This document shows, piece by piece, positions 9,076 to 19,200 of a stretch of DNA of 47,213 nucleotides. Location: contig JAKQOG010000152.1 in the NCBI GenBank assembly GCA_029565395.1, forward strand, positions 1-47,213, in the 5' to 3' direction. This DNA is from Candidatus Hydrogenedentota bacterium. Lineage in GTDB: Bacteria > Hydrogenedentota > Hydrogenedentia > Hydrogenedentales > CAILVY01. Within the stretch, counting starts at the first letter, position 1. Every line of letters starts with the position of its first letter. The position numbers and the translations under genes were made by a program. The notes beneath the pieces are model-generated. The model saw only the letters and a program-made list of their open reading frames with translations. It did no database searches and was not told where the DNA came from.

Positions 9076-11766
9076 ATGAATCGTATTAAATGTTGGCATA
9101 TTATTGGGTATGGCCTGTTCATTGCTGGTGTTTATTTTTCTGAACCAGGGCTGCCTCAGAGCACGGCGCATGCGGCCCCGGCTTTCGCGGGGGGTGTTTC
9201 ACAGGGTAGTTTTGCGCCACCTGATAATGAAACATCCGGCATGGCCGCAAGTTTCACCTCCCCCGGCATCCTTTGGGTCCATGGCGATTCAGATGGCGGA
9301 CCCAACGTCTATGCACTGGATTATTCAGGGAATCTCCTGGCTACATATTCGTTGACAAATGCCACGTTCACCGATTGTGAGGATGCTGCGGCGGGACCGG
9401 GTCCGGTGTCCGGAGTATCCTATTTGTATATCGGCGATATTGGCGACAATGAGGCTGAACGGTCAAGCATCCGGGTGTATCGATTCCCCGAACCGGTCGT
9501 ATATACGCATTGGGCCAATGCCATGGTGAGTGTTCCGGAATCAACATGGGAAGTCATCAACTTCGTTTATCCGGGTATCCCTTCATTGAGGGAATGCAAT
9601 GCAGAGAGCCTGATGGTGGACCCCAGAAACGGCGATCTATATATTGCCACGAAAGAAAGCGATCCTGCGCAGAGCCGGGTATTTTATGCCGCCGCGGCTT
9701 CTTTGGTGGATGGGGGCTTGGTCTCCTTGACGCTGGTCAGGAGCCTTAGCGATCTTGAGAATGCGACCTCCGCGTGCATTTCACCGCAAGGGACGGAACT
9801 GATCCTCAGGGGAACGTCGTGGGCATGGTTATGGCAAATCGGGGCGGAACAGAGTGTTGCCGAGGCACTTGCCGGGACAAAAGTGGGGATTCCCCTGGCT
9901 TCGGAAGAACAAGGCGAAGCCGCCGCCTTTGAAAAAAATGGAAGCGGCTATTTGACGGTGAGTGAGGGAAGCCCCGTGGAATTTTGGTACTTTTCCAGGA
10001 CAAGCAGCGACGGGCCAACGCCGGAACATACAGTGATTCCAATCGAGTCGGATTGGCGCTATCTGGACGACGGTTCCGATCAAGGCATTGCGTGGCGCAC
10101 ACAGGAATTTGATGATACCGCTTGGCCAAATGGGCCTGCTCAATTGGGATATGGCGAGGGGGATGAGCAGACAGTGGTGAGCTATGGAGACAACCCATCA
10201 CAGAAACACGTAACCACGTATTTCCGCAAAACGTTCACACTGGATGCTGGAGTGACTTTCGACACTCTTTTGATGCGTATACTTTATGAGGGCGGCGTAG
10301 CCGTATATGTGAATGGCGCCGAGGTGTTGCGCCAGAATCTTGTATCGGAGGCCTCTTCCTCAACGCTGGCCACCGGTACGCGCGGAGCCACGAAGTATGC
10401 CTGGCTCACAATAAACCTGGATACGTCACTTCTGGTAAATGGCGTAAACATCGTGGCGGCGGAGGTTCATCTGGCGGACCGGAACCAGGCCAGCCTGAGT
10501 TTTGACTTCCAACTGGAAGGCGCCTTGCCGTTATACGCGCTCACAGTAACAGAGAACAACCCCGGATGGGGTGTGGTTTCGGTACAACCATCCCCAAATG
10601 CCTCCGATGGCACGAGATACTTGTCCGGCACAGAAGTTACCCTGATCGCAACTCCCTATCACGGATTCTCATTGGAATATTGGCTGGTTTTTGATGTTTC
10701 GCATCCCGGAGATCCTTTGTATGCCACGGAAGCATATGGCAATACACTGCTGCTGACCATGTCGAGCAACCGGGAAGTCCAGGCGGTCTGGCGGGAAGCG
10801 ATAGGCGAAGGCCAAGGCGAAGGCGAAGGGGAAAATGAAGCACTACAATGTCCACAGTCTTCTATCTTTTCGCAGCCGTCTGTGGGCCCTGAAGAGGCAT
10901 GGACCACAATTACCAGTTCGGCGGATACCTCCTATTATGCCGTGGAGAGATTCAGCAATCTTGAACAACCGGCACGTTACATTCAATGGTGGGCATTCAA
11001 TCAATATTACGATGGCAGTGCATGGTCCAATTGTATCATGGATTCCGATGAAATCATCGTCACGGTATATGAAGACAATGCCGGAATCCCCGGCGCAGTG
11101 ATTAACACAGCGTCCATCACTCCTGTAAAAACTGATACCGGCCTCCTTTTCGGGACACGTCCGCTGTATCGCTATGAAGCGAACCTGCCATTTGACATCT
11201 CCGCCGCCACCGGCTGGATATCGGTTAAAAGCACCAATAACCCTGAATGCTGGATGCTATGGATGATCTCCGGACTTGGCGATGGAAGCTGCATGAAGTG
11301 GCAGGGAACCTCTTATATCACGCAGGCACATGACCTCAGCCTATGTCTGTCTCCGGAGACCGGTGAAGGAAGTATTGAGGGGGAAGGCGGCATTGAGGGA
11401 GAAGGCCAAGAAGAAGGAATCCCCTCCGAGGGCATGCCGGAGGAGGGAGAAGGCGCGGAGGAAGGCGAAAATAACTTCCTGACGGCAGATCAAAACCAAG
11501 ATGGCGCGATTAACCTCTCCGAACTGCTGAGGGTAATCCAATTCTTCAATTCTGATGGATTCCATTGTGAAATGAGTACGGAAGATGGATATGCGCCTGG
11601 ACCGGGCGAACAAACCTGCGTCCCACATGACAGCGACTACAATCCACAGGACTGGCATATCGGCCTGTCCGAATTATTGCGCGCCATCCAATTCTTCAAT
11701 TCCAACGGCTACCATGCCTGCCCCGGCGAAGGCACTGAAGACGGCTTCTGTCCGGGCACGATATAA
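9076..11766 (+). CDS. Secreted multidomain protein: propeller-like, jelly-roll, InlB-like repeat, GEGEG linkers
   Basis: The 896-residue product starts with a signal peptide (cleavage probably near 'AHAAPAF', residue 33). Residues about 35-310 look like a beta-propeller of the kind with 'YIGDIGDNEAERSSIRVYRF'. Residues about 320-490 resemble a galactose-binding-like jelly-roll ('FDDTAWPNGPAQLGYG', 'TYFRKTFTL', 'VYVNGAEVLR'). One InlB B-like repeat follows (about 495-575), then a GEGQGEGEGE linker. A second beta-sandwich with 'YIQWWAFNQYYDG' and another Gly-Glu-rich linker precede the duplicated C-terminal module (about 800-896), which is very similar to that of the upstream gene. A surface or extracellular role is likely; no enzyme active site is evident. 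The Shine-Dalgarno for this start is weak. Confidence 0.88.
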   Translation: MNRIKCWHIIGYGLFIAGVYFSEPGLPQSTAHAAPAFAGGVSQGSFAPPDNETSGMAASFTSPGILWVHGDSDGGPNVYALDYSGNLLATYSLTNATFTDCEDAAAGPGPVSGVSYLYIGDIGDNEAERSSIRVYRFPEPVVYTHWANAMVSVPESTWEVINFVYPGIPSLRECNAESLMVDPRNGDLYIATKESDPAQSRVFYAAAASLVDGGLVSLTLVRSLSDLENATSACISPQGTELILRGTSWAWLWQIGAEQSVAEALAGTKVGIPLASEEQGEAAAFEKNGSGYLTVSEGSPVEFWYFSRTSSDGPTPEHTVIPIESDWRYLDDGSDQGIAWRTQEFDDTAWPNGPAQLGYGEGDEQTVVSYGDNPSQKHVTTYFRKTFTLDAGVTFDTLLMRILYEGGVAVYVNGAEVLRQNLVSEASSSTLATGTRGATKYAWLTINLDTSLLVNGVNIVAAEVHLADRNQASLSFDFQLEGALPLYALTVTENNPGWGVVSVQPSPNASDGTRYLSGTEVTLIATPYHGFSLEYWLVFDVSHPGDPLYATEAYGNTLLLTMSSNREVQAVWREAIGEGQGEGEGENEALQCPQSSIFSQPSVGPEEAWTTITSSADTSYYAVERFSNLEQPARYIQWWAFNQYYDGSAWSNCIMDSDEIIVTVYEDNAGIPGAVINTASITPVKTDTGLLFGTRPLYRYEANLPFDISAATGWISVKSTNNPECWMLWMISGLGDGSCMKWQGTSYITQAHDLSLCLSPETGEGSIEGEGGIEGEGQEEGIPSEGMPEEGEGAEEGENNFLTADQNQDGAINLSELLRVIQFFNSDGFHCEMSTEDGYAPGPGEQTCVPHDSDYNPQDWHIGLSELLRAIQFFNSNGYHACPGEGTEDGFCPGTI

Positions 11767-11888
11767 TTCGGGGCTGAACAATGACGATCCCTATTTTCTA
11801 TCCATGACCTCCGGTTATTCCACTATATTTTGGATTCCGACATTCCTGCGCGCTAAAATGCCTCATCAAAATTGGAGGTTTCTTCTAA

Positions 11889-12905
11889 ATGTTGCGAGTA
11901 GCCGTGATTGGGTTAGGCCCCATTGGCAATGCCCATTGCCGCCATTATCAAAGCAGCCCGTTATGCGAACTGGTGGGGGTGTGCGATATTATCCAAGAGC
12001 GTGCGGATGCCGCCGCTGAACACTTCAATGTCCCCGCGTTCTACAATGCCCAGGACATGCTCCGGCAACTGAAACCGGATATCTGTGGCATCTGCACCGG
12101 CGGATACGAATATGGCAGCGACCATTATGAACCCACCATGCAGGCATTAAAAGCCGGATGCCACGTGCTGGGCGAAAAGCCCATCTGTAATGAAATTGAT
12201 AAAGCCGAAGAAATGGTGCGCTTCGCCCGCGAACAAAAAAGATGCTATGGCATTAACCTGAACCACCGTTTTACACCGTTGGCACGCACCGCCAACAAAT
12301 GGATCGGCATAGGCATGCTTGGACAACTGCTCTTTGTGAACATGTCCATGTGGATCATGAACCCCACGGAAAGTTCACCCTGGTTTCAACTGAAAGCCCT
12401 GCATCCACACACCATCGACATCATGCGGTATTTCTGTGGCGAAATTTCCGCCGTTCACTGCTTCGCCTTAAAAGCCCCCGGACGTTCCATTTTCTCCACG
12501 GCCCATTTCAACCTGGAATTCGCCAGTGGCGTCGTCGGAGGGCTTACCGGCAGTTATGATATTGCACGCGGACATCCCATGGAGCGTTGCGAAGTAGCGG
12601 GAACCAAAGGCCGGTTCGTGCTTGAAGACATGTTTATGGAACTAACTTATTACCCCGCCAATTGTGCGGAAAAAACCGTGATTTCCAATACGCCTTTCGG
12701 GGCGATTACGGAAAAAACCTTCGATGATACATTCCGGAATCGCATTCACCATTTTGTACAACAAGTGGCGAATAATTGCCCGCCGGGTTCCATTGATGGA
12801 TCAGGATTGGATGGATTGGCCGCTCAATGCGTGCTGGCCGCCGCCATTGAATCGGTACAATGCCGTTCCGTGGTGAACGTCAAACAGCCGCTACTGGACG
12901 AATAA
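11889..12905 (+). CDS. Gfo/Idh/MocA family NAD(P)-dependent oxidoreductase
   Basis: The 338-residue length is normal for the family. The N-terminal Rossmann fold shows 'VIGLGPIG' (residues 6-13), the NAD(P)-binding glycine motif. The family hallmark 'GEKP' has its lysine at residue 97. 'LHPHTIDIMRYF' supplies the histidine found near the active site in many members. Such enzymes oxidise or reduce sugars, inositols or related polyols in the cytosol; the substrate cannot be inferred here. A good ribosome site (TTGGAGG) lies about 10 bp before the ATG. The gene opens a plus-strand run continuing to mltG, though the next gene starts 52 bp downstream and may not share its function. Confidence 0.92.
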   Translation: MLRVAVIGLGPIGNAHCRHYQSSPLCELVGVCDIIQERADAAAEHFNVPAFYNAQDMLRQLKPDICGICTGGYEYGSDHYEPTMQALKAGCHVLGEKPICNEIDKAEEMVRFAREQKRCYGINLNHRFTPLARTANKWIGIGMLGQLLFVNMSMWIMNPTESSPWFQLKALHPHTIDIMRYFCGEISAVHCFALKAPGRSIFSTAHFNLEFASGVVGGLTGSYDIARGHPMERCEVAGTKGRFVLEDMFMELTYYPANCAEKTVISNTPFGAITEKTFDDTFRNRIHHFVQQVANNCPPGSIDGSGLDGLAAQCVLAAAIESVQCRSVVNVKQPLLDE

Positions 12906-12957
12906 CTACGCAAACCCAAATGGGACTGCATACAGTGCAATCGGGATAAATCGCAAC

Positions 12958-13401
12958 ATGGAATACGCGCACCAGGAATATCTTCGCTGGATGATGATCG
13001 AGTATATGGGCGTATTCTGGCTTGTGGCAGAGGTGATTATCCTCTTCCTGGCAGTGACTGGCCGCGGTTTTTTGGTGCATCTGCATTCCGTATCCCCCTC
13101 TGATTGGAAACCGCCCATTATGAAAATCTCTTTCGCAGGACTTCTGTTTTTCCTTATAGTATTATCAATGACCTATGCGCGCCATTGGTTTCTGACACCT
13201 GTTCATACAATACGTATTTCCTCTGAGTCGGATATTGCCTTGATCAAACTCATATTTCGTCAACGATATCACGAGCACATGATTGTCTGGGCCGTGTTCG
13301 TAACCGGATGGGTGTTGCTCGAAGCGATGATCGTTTTTCAAGGATGGCGGGGGTATGTGCTGTTGCGGAAAATGATACATCCGGGAATTCCGGCAAAATG
13401 A
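12958..13401 (+). CDS. Small membrane protein, three predicted helices
   Basis: The 147-residue product has hydrophobic segments near residues 14-34, 57-77 and 102-122, and a basic tail. I do not recognise the family. Its stop overlaps the start of the next gene (ATGA, 13398-13401), so it is the first member of a translationally coupled chain of three small membrane proteins plus an acyltransferase. A role in the envelope is inferred only from context. Confidence 0.75.
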   Translation: MEYAHQEYLRWMMIEYMGVFWLVAEVIILFLAVTGRGFLVHLHSVSPSDWKPPIMKISFAGLLFFLIVLSMTYARHWFLTPVHTIRISSESDIALIKLIFRQRYHEHMIVWAVFVTGWVLLEAMIVFQGWRGYVLLRKMIHPGIPAK

Positions 13402-13658
13402 AACGGCTTTCCTGCATACTCATCCTGGCCGGAGTTGCCATCGCCGTTTCCGCGTCGGCCCTGGATGTTCCTCCTCGCATCAATACCATGATCCAGGAAG
13501 TATATCGTCAAGACGCCGTATATGAAAACGCCCTGTATATGTATTTGCGAATCGCCGGCATTTTCTGGATCGCCGTGGAATGGATAGCCGCCATCGTATT
13601 GTGGCGTGCATACCGTCTCCTGCGCAATGCCGCCAAGCCCAAAGGATCACTGTCATGA
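13398..13658 (+). CDS. Small membrane protein with signal-like N-terminus
   Basis: The 86-residue product begins MKRLSCILILAGVAIAVSASA, a signal peptide or first helix. A short polar region follows, then a second helix near residues 50-70 ('IAGIFWIAVEWIAAIVLW'). The start is set by the ATGA overlap with the upstream gene; the frame is open further upstream but would overlap that gene heavily. The stop again overlaps the next start as ATGA (13655-13658). The family is not recognised. Confidence 0.7.
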   Translation: MKRLSCILILAGVAIAVSASALDVPPRINTMIQEVYRQDAVYENALYMYLRIAGIFWIAVEWIAAIVLWRAYRLLRNAAKPKGSLS

Positions 13659-14026
13659 TCCACGAAATAATTCTATGGATGGGCCGCCACTTCTCCCCGG
13701 AACAATACCTTTTCTGGACCCGTATCCAGTGCTTTGCCTGGACCTGCGCGGACCTGGTCATCGTCTTTTATATGTTACAGATCGCTAACCTTGCCCGGGC
13801 CATCATGAGGCGCCGCATCCATCGAATCCCCTATATCCTCTGGGGGGTCTCCATGCTCTCATTACCGTGCATTCTTGCCGCAGGGAACGGAATGCAAATT
13901 TTTAGGATAGAAATTATTGTAACGATACCCCACTTTTTGATTATTCTATACGTGATTGGGGCGAATACTCGTATCGCACCGGCCGCATTGCAGCGAATAG
14001 TGAAACCGGAAATAGAGAATTCATGA
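13655..14026 (+). CDS. Small membrane protein, three predicted helices
   Basis: The 123-residue product has hydrophobic stretches near residues 25-48, 60-78 and 85-105. The opening 'ILWMGRHFSPEQYLFWTRIQ' is amphipathic, and aromatic residues are frequent, as in the two preceding proteins. The start is chosen by the ATGA overlap at 13655-13658. The stop overlaps the acyltransferase start (ATGA, 14023-14026), so all four products are probably made in fixed ratio. The family is not recognised. Confidence 0.72.
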   Translation: MIHEIILWMGRHFSPEQYLFWTRIQCFAWTCADLVIVFYMLQIANLARAIMRRRIHRIPYILWGVSMLSLPCILAAGNGMQIFRIEIIVTIPHFLIILYVIGANTRIAPAALQRIVKPEIENS

Positions 14027-14655
14027 TCGGAAAAAGCCTGCCAAAGCCGCTTCGCGTGAACCTGTTGTTCCATTGGCTGGGGTGTGTGGTTGCCTGGATA
14101 ACGGGCTGGCGCGTCGAGGGAGAATTCCCGGACATCCCGAAGTTTGTAGTCATCGTGGCGCCCCATACCTCCAATTGGGATCTGCCCACCGCGGTCATGC
14201 TATCGTTCGTGGTTCGCATTCACGGAAGCTGGATGGCAAAACATACTATTTTCTGGCCTCCGCTAAGTTGGATTTTGCGGGGCTTGGGCGGCTTCCCCAT
14301 CGAACGCACCGGCCATCATGGCGTGGTCAAACAGGCGGTGGACGAATTCGCGCGCCGTGACATTATGCTGCTGGCGCTGGCGCCGGAAGGGACACGCAGC
14401 CGAACGGAATACTGGAAATCCGGCTTCTACCAGATCGCCCTCCATGCCCGTGTGCCGGTTGTCCCCTGTTACCTGGACTATTCTCGAAAACTCGGATGTA
14501 TCACCGCGCCAATCACGCTTACGGGAAATATCAAAACCGACATGGATAAACTCCGCGCCGTGTATGCCACCGCCATCCCGCGATACCCCGAACTGCAAGG
14601 ACCCGTTTGCCTTAAGAATGAAGAAGATGCCTCGCTTTTAAACTCGCCGCAATGA
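14023..14655 (+). CDS. PlsC-like lysophospholipid acyltransferase family protein
   Basis: The 210-residue product carries the acyltransferase HX4D box as 'PHTSNWD' (His48, Asp53) and the acyl-acceptor box as 'APEGTRS' (residues about 120-126). 'FPIERTG' lies between them. These are the core motifs of glycerol-3-phosphate/lysophospholipid acyltransferases, which transfer fatty acyl groups onto lipid acceptors at the inner membrane. The N-terminal 'RVNLLFHWLGCVVAWITGW' is a likely membrane-associating segment. It is coupled to three small membrane proteins by ATGA overlaps, suggesting a joint role in lipid or envelope modification. The exact acceptor is unknown. Confidence 0.9.
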   Translation: MIGKSLPKPLRVNLLFHWLGCVVAWITGWRVEGEFPDIPKFVVIVAPHTSNWDLPTAVMLSFVVRIHGSWMAKHTIFWPPLSWILRGLGGFPIERTGHHGVVKQAVDEFARRDIMLLALAPEGTRSRTEYWKSGFYQIALHARVPVVPCYLDYSRKLGCITAPITLTGNIKTDMDKLRAVYATAIPRYPELQGPVCLKNEEDASLLNSPQ

Positions 14656-14689
14656 TATAGTTTTTACCATCGGAGAACCATCCATATTC

Positions 14690-15127
14690 ATGAACATGCC
14701 AGGAAGAATTCTTGCCCTCGATGTGGGCGGCGTGCGTACCGGCGTCGCGGTGAGCGATCCCTTGCAGATCATCGCATCCCCCCATTCCGTGATCCAAAAA
14801 CCATCCATGGAGGCTGTGCTCCTTCAGTTGAATCATATCCTGGAGGAAACACAACCCGTGCGCATCGTGGTAGGGTTACCCTTGAACCAGCATGGCCAAC
14901 CTGGCCCGCAAGCCCAAAAAGTACTGGAGTTCGTCAACAAACTGCGCGAACAAACCACCATTGAAATTGTCACACAGGATGAACGGTTCACCACGGCCGC
15001 CGCACAACGCATGTTAATCGCCGCCGATGTGCGCCGGAAAAAACGCAAACAGGTGGTGGACAAAATCGCCGCCACTCATATCCTGCAAACCTACTTGGAT
15101 TGCCAAGCTTCCAGGAACCGAAAATAA
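14690..15127 (+). CDS. ruvX: Putative pre-16S rRNA nuclease / Holliday junction resolvase-like YqgF
   Basis: The 145-residue product matches YqgF/RuvX in length and motifs. 'LALDVGGVRTGVAVSD' is the first RNase H-like strand with the catalytic Asp. 'VVGLPLNQHG' is the second conserved motif, 'DERFTT' carries the acidic residue, and the C-terminal 'VDKIAATHILQTYLD' is typical. The family acts in 16S rRNA 5'-end maturation and has been proposed as a Holliday junction resolvase. mltG starts 18 bp downstream, and a yqgF-mltG pair is common in bacteria. ATG 14690 is taken as the start; ATG 14696 is possible. Confidence 0.93.
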   Translation: MNMPGRILALDVGGVRTGVAVSDPLQIIASPHSVIQKPSMEAVLLQLNHILEETQPVRIVVGLPLNQHGQPGPQAQKVLEFVNKLREQTTIEIVTQDERFTTAAAQRMLIAADVRRKKRKQVVDKIAATHILQTYLDCQASRNRK

Positions 15128-15145
15128 TCAGGAAACCGTTGCAAC

Positions 15146-16237
15146 ATGGCCGATGAACCCGATACGCCCAGGAAAAGACGATTCAGCTTCTGGCGCATAA
15201 TCGTATCCGCCATTGCATACAGTTGGGTTGTGCTTCTCCTCTCCATCATTGCCGCGGGCGCAGTGGCTTTTCTGGTGTACGATAATGTGGTCCGGGAAGG
15301 CCGGCCCGGCCCCCTCGTCGAAGTTGTTATTCCACCGGGAGTCACCGGCAGGGAGGTCGGAAAAATTCTGGAAAACGCCGGATTGCTGGACCGTGAGAGT
15401 TTTTTCCGCCTGGCCATTCGCATTGACGGCGCCAATCAGATCATTCGGCACGGCGTGTATGAACTCCCCAAGGGTCTTTCCGCACTGCAACTTTTGCAAT
15501 TGATATACGCAGGTCCGGATCACAGCCTTACGGACGATCAAATTAAAATCACCATTCCTGAAGGACTTTCCATTGCCCAAACCGCCGCATTGTTCCCAAA
15601 CCCGCAAGCATTCGTTGAGGCATGCGGCAATAAAGACCTAATTGCGCGAATCGGCATCTCCGCCACCAGTCTTGAAGGCTTCTTAATGCCCGACACTTAT
15701 TTTTTCGACAAGCAACCCGCCGAAGCAGCGATGGTGCAACGCATGGTGGAACAGTTTGAAAAAAACTACCGGAAACTGCTCGAACAAATGCCGGAAGCAG
15801 GCCAATATGAAAAATTGAAAATTGTTACCGTGGCCTCACTGGTGGAAGAAGAGGCCAAAACCCCCGATGAACGCGCCAAAATTGCCGCTGTAATTTACAA
15901 TCGCCTGGATAAAAAAATGCCCCTGCAACTGGATTCCACGCTCCAATATGCCCTGCAAAAATATGGGCAGCGCATGCTGGATCAAGACAAAGAGGCCGAT
16001 TCACCCTATAACACCTACAAACATCCCGGCCTCCCCCCCGCTCCAATCGCCAGCCCTGGAATGGAAAGCCTCCGCGCTGCAATGCAACCTGCAAAAACAA
16101 ACTACCTCTATTTCGTTTCCAATGCCGACGGAAAAACACACACCTTCACCACCACCCTCGCCGAACACCGGAAAGCGGTCGCCCGTTTCCGCAAAGAAAT
16201 TTCACAGCAGCGCCGCGAACTCGGACAAACGCAATAG
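15146..16237 (+). CDS. mltG: Endolytic murein transglycosylase MltG
   Basis: The 363-residue protein has a cytoplasmic basic N-terminus and one membrane helix at about residues 23-50, followed by a LysM-like segment ('VVIPPGVTGREVGKIL'). The YceG/MltG catalytic domain contains 'VASLVEEEA' with the conserved Glu near residue 234. It also has 'IYNRLDKKMPLQLDSTLQYAL', 'SPYNTYKHPGLPPAPIASPG' and 'YLYFVSNADGKTHTF', all hallmarks of the family. MltG cleaves nascent peptidoglycan strands at the inner membrane and is thought to terminate glycan elongation. It ends 3 bp from the end of the convergent giant gene. Confidence 0.96.
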   Translation: MADEPDTPRKRRFSFWRIIVSAIAYSWVVLLLSIIAAGAVAFLVYDNVVREGRPGPLVEVVIPPGVTGREVGKILENAGLLDRESFFRLAIRIDGANQIIRHGVYELPKGLSALQLLQLIYAGPDHSLTDDQIKITIPEGLSIAQTAALFPNPQAFVEACGNKDLIARIGISATSLEGFLMPDTYFFDKQPAEAAMVQRMVEQFEKNYRKLLEQMPEAGQYEKLKIVTVASLVEEEAKTPDERAKIAAVIYNRLDKKMPLQLDSTLQYALQKYGQRMLDQDKEADSPYNTYKHPGLPPAPIASPGMESLRAAMQPAKTNYLYFVSNADGKTHTFTTTLAEHRKAVARFRKEISQQRRELGQTQ

Positions 16238-16240
16238 GGT

Positions 16241-19200
16241 CTAATCTTCCCTCCGATACAAAGCCGAAGAAACAAATAAAACCGCCAATCCAAGTCCCGC
16301 CAGGAAGAGATCCCCCGGCGCGGGCAGTGTATTGCGTTTGTTCTTGTTGCATCCGCAATCATCCTCGCCTTCACCCTCGCCTTCTACATTGCCTTCGGAG
16401 CCTCCCTCTCCTTCGCCCTCGCCGCCTTCCGCCCATAACGGCACCACAACCGATACAAGCTGTCCGGCGCCTACTTGCGCCAATTGGCTGTTATCGGAAT
16501 ATCCCGGCGCCGATACAGACACCGTGTACCCCCCCTGCGGTATGGCGGGAAAGGCATAGACCCCGTCCACATTTTCCGTAATCTCAAAATAGGTGCTGGG
16601 CGTTAGCAGCACCGACGCATTCAAAACGGGTTCCTGATTCGCCGCATTCCATACCGTGCAATACAACGATGACGCAAGAATCCCCGAACCCGCCGCGAGA
16701 TACGCTTCAACGTTCACATCGCCTTCCGTACGGCTCTCTATCTCGTCCGGATCATTTGTATCCCAATCGCATTTCTGCATGAGCAACTCCACGCCGGGTC
16801 GCTCATTGATAATCGCCGGGCCGTCAGGATTCACGGAACTCTTGAATGTATTCCATCCCGTTTCAGGGTCCTGTACATTGCCCAGCGGATCCGTGGGGGC
16901 GCTCGGATTTGAACGGACGATAATGGCGGCCACTGATATATCCTCGAACAGGCAGCGGCGCACCCTCGGAATGGCGCCGCCGATATCAATGCCTACCGCA
17001 AGACTGGTAAAACGGCAACTCTCGAACACGCTCCGGTGCGCGGTCTCATCGTCGATCAGAATGCCCGTCGCCAAACGCGCCGGCGTCCCGCGGAATACAA
17101 CCGATGACGCCTTCATAACTACATTGTCAACGTCCAGAAGAACATCATTATTTGCTACAGCATCAATCTCCAGATTGGTCAGGGTGCTCGGGTTTGCACC
17201 CGCAACCTTGCCTTGAATCACCACGTCTTTTTCAGGAGGTTCCTCCGTGCATGGCGTGAACCAACCGGACAAACCCATATACGGCAGCAATTGCACGTCT
17301 TCCGCATATACGCCAGGTCCCAAAATCAGCCGCACCGGTGAATTCTTCGATGGCGGGTCCAGAGGAGGCGCCTCTGTAGGACTGGGCGCCATGAACTGTG
17401 CAAGGGCATAATTAATGGTGGCCCACGGCCGATTCAATTGACCGGCTTCCGGTACATCTTCGCCTTGTGGCGCGATATAGTAGCAACGGGCAGGATCATC
17501 GCGATCCCTCGGATTGGATTTCAACAGGTATTCTTCCAGGTTGGTAAGAGTGTCATGATCCGGATCCGCACAGAACAAACGCACATCCGAAATATCAAAA
17601 TTCAATGCCTCTATATTGTCGGGAATACCGTTGCCATCCGTGTCAGGCGTTTCATCGGATAATTCCAAACACGCCTCCACACAGGCAGACAATCCATCCC
17701 CATCATTATCCACGCGAGGAACGGTGGCGCACTGCAACACACACCGGGCTACGGAGTCTTCGCCTTCCGTCTCTCCCTCACCTTCACCAACACCTTCCTC
17801 TTCACCTTCCTCACAGGGCGATACATGCACTATCCGAACCGCTTCGCCAGTATTCCCGCTTGGGTCCTCGGCAATGAAATGAAGCGTATAGTCTCCAGGG
17901 GCATAACTATTTACCGTGTCCTGCGTCGTGGCGGCCAAGGCCCCCGCACAGGTATCCGCGGCGCTGGCGCCTGGATCGATATAGATTGTTCCGCATGGAA
18001 TCGTGATGGAGTTCTCTCCCGTTAATGTCACAACAGGCGCCACGGTATCCGCCACCGTTACCGTTCTCGTTTGCTGTGCAGCGTTTCCTGAGGTATCCTG
18101 CACAATATATCGAAGGGTATACTCACTCGGAATCTGAGTATTCACAGCGCCATTTACGGTAAGTTGACCCGTCAGATCGCCACTGCACGCATCCGTCGCG
18201 GTAGCACCGGGATCGCTAAACACACTCCCGCACTCCACAGTCATCGCGGCATCACCCACCAAGGCCACTTGTGGAGCCGTTGTATCCCGGACAATTACCA
18301 ATCGCGTGCGCTGGATTGCGGCGTTTCCGGAGGCGTCCTGAACATCATACCGGAGAGTATATGTGCCCGGTGTATTGACATCCACGCTGCCCGTCACTTG
18401 TACTTGCGCGGTTAGATCGCCGCTGCACGTATCGTCCGCCGTAACACCGGGATCTTCAAATGTTCCATGACATTCGACGTTAACCGTGGCATTCCCCAGC
18501 CGGCTGATGGTGGGTGCAGTGGTATCCCGCACTGTAACCGTTCGGGTAACCTCATTGGCCGTATTCCCAGCGGCATCACTCACGTTATACCGCAACACAT
18601 ACACTCCGGGTGCATCTGTGTTCACCGATCCCGTCACCTGGACATTACTGCCAAGATCGCCATCGCAGGAATCGGTGGCAAGCACGCCCGAATCATTGAA
18701 CCCATTCGGACACTCCACGTTTATAGCGGCGTTGCCAATCAACGTAAGCACCGGCTTTGTAGTGTCCGCCACACGCACATTCCGGGTTACCGGTATACTT
18801 TCATGCAGCAAGGAGTCTTTGGCCTTGTAGGTAAGCGTATAATTGCCCGGTGTATTCACATCGACGAAACCCTCCGTTTCTATCGAGGAATCAACATTCC
18901 CTTCACACGCATCGAGCGCCGTCGCCCCAGGATCAATAAAAGGCATATGACACTCCACCGTTAACGGGCTTGCGCCAATAAGGGTTACCACCGGCGCCAA
19001 TGTATCGCTTACCTGTACCGTTCGTGTAATCTCGGCCGCCGTGTTCCCGGCAGGATCCTCCACATTATACCGAAGGATGTAACTCCCGGTAGCGGATGTG
19101 TTTACCGTCCCCGTAACCACGATGTTGCTGCTGAGATCCCCTGCCGTATTATCGCTTGCCGTAGCCCCCGGATCCGTAAATACCGAACCACATTCAACCG

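Noticed and set aside
17616..17882. Plus-strand Ser/Pro-rich frame
   Set aside because: It is the antisense reading of the second Gly-Glu linker of the giant protein.
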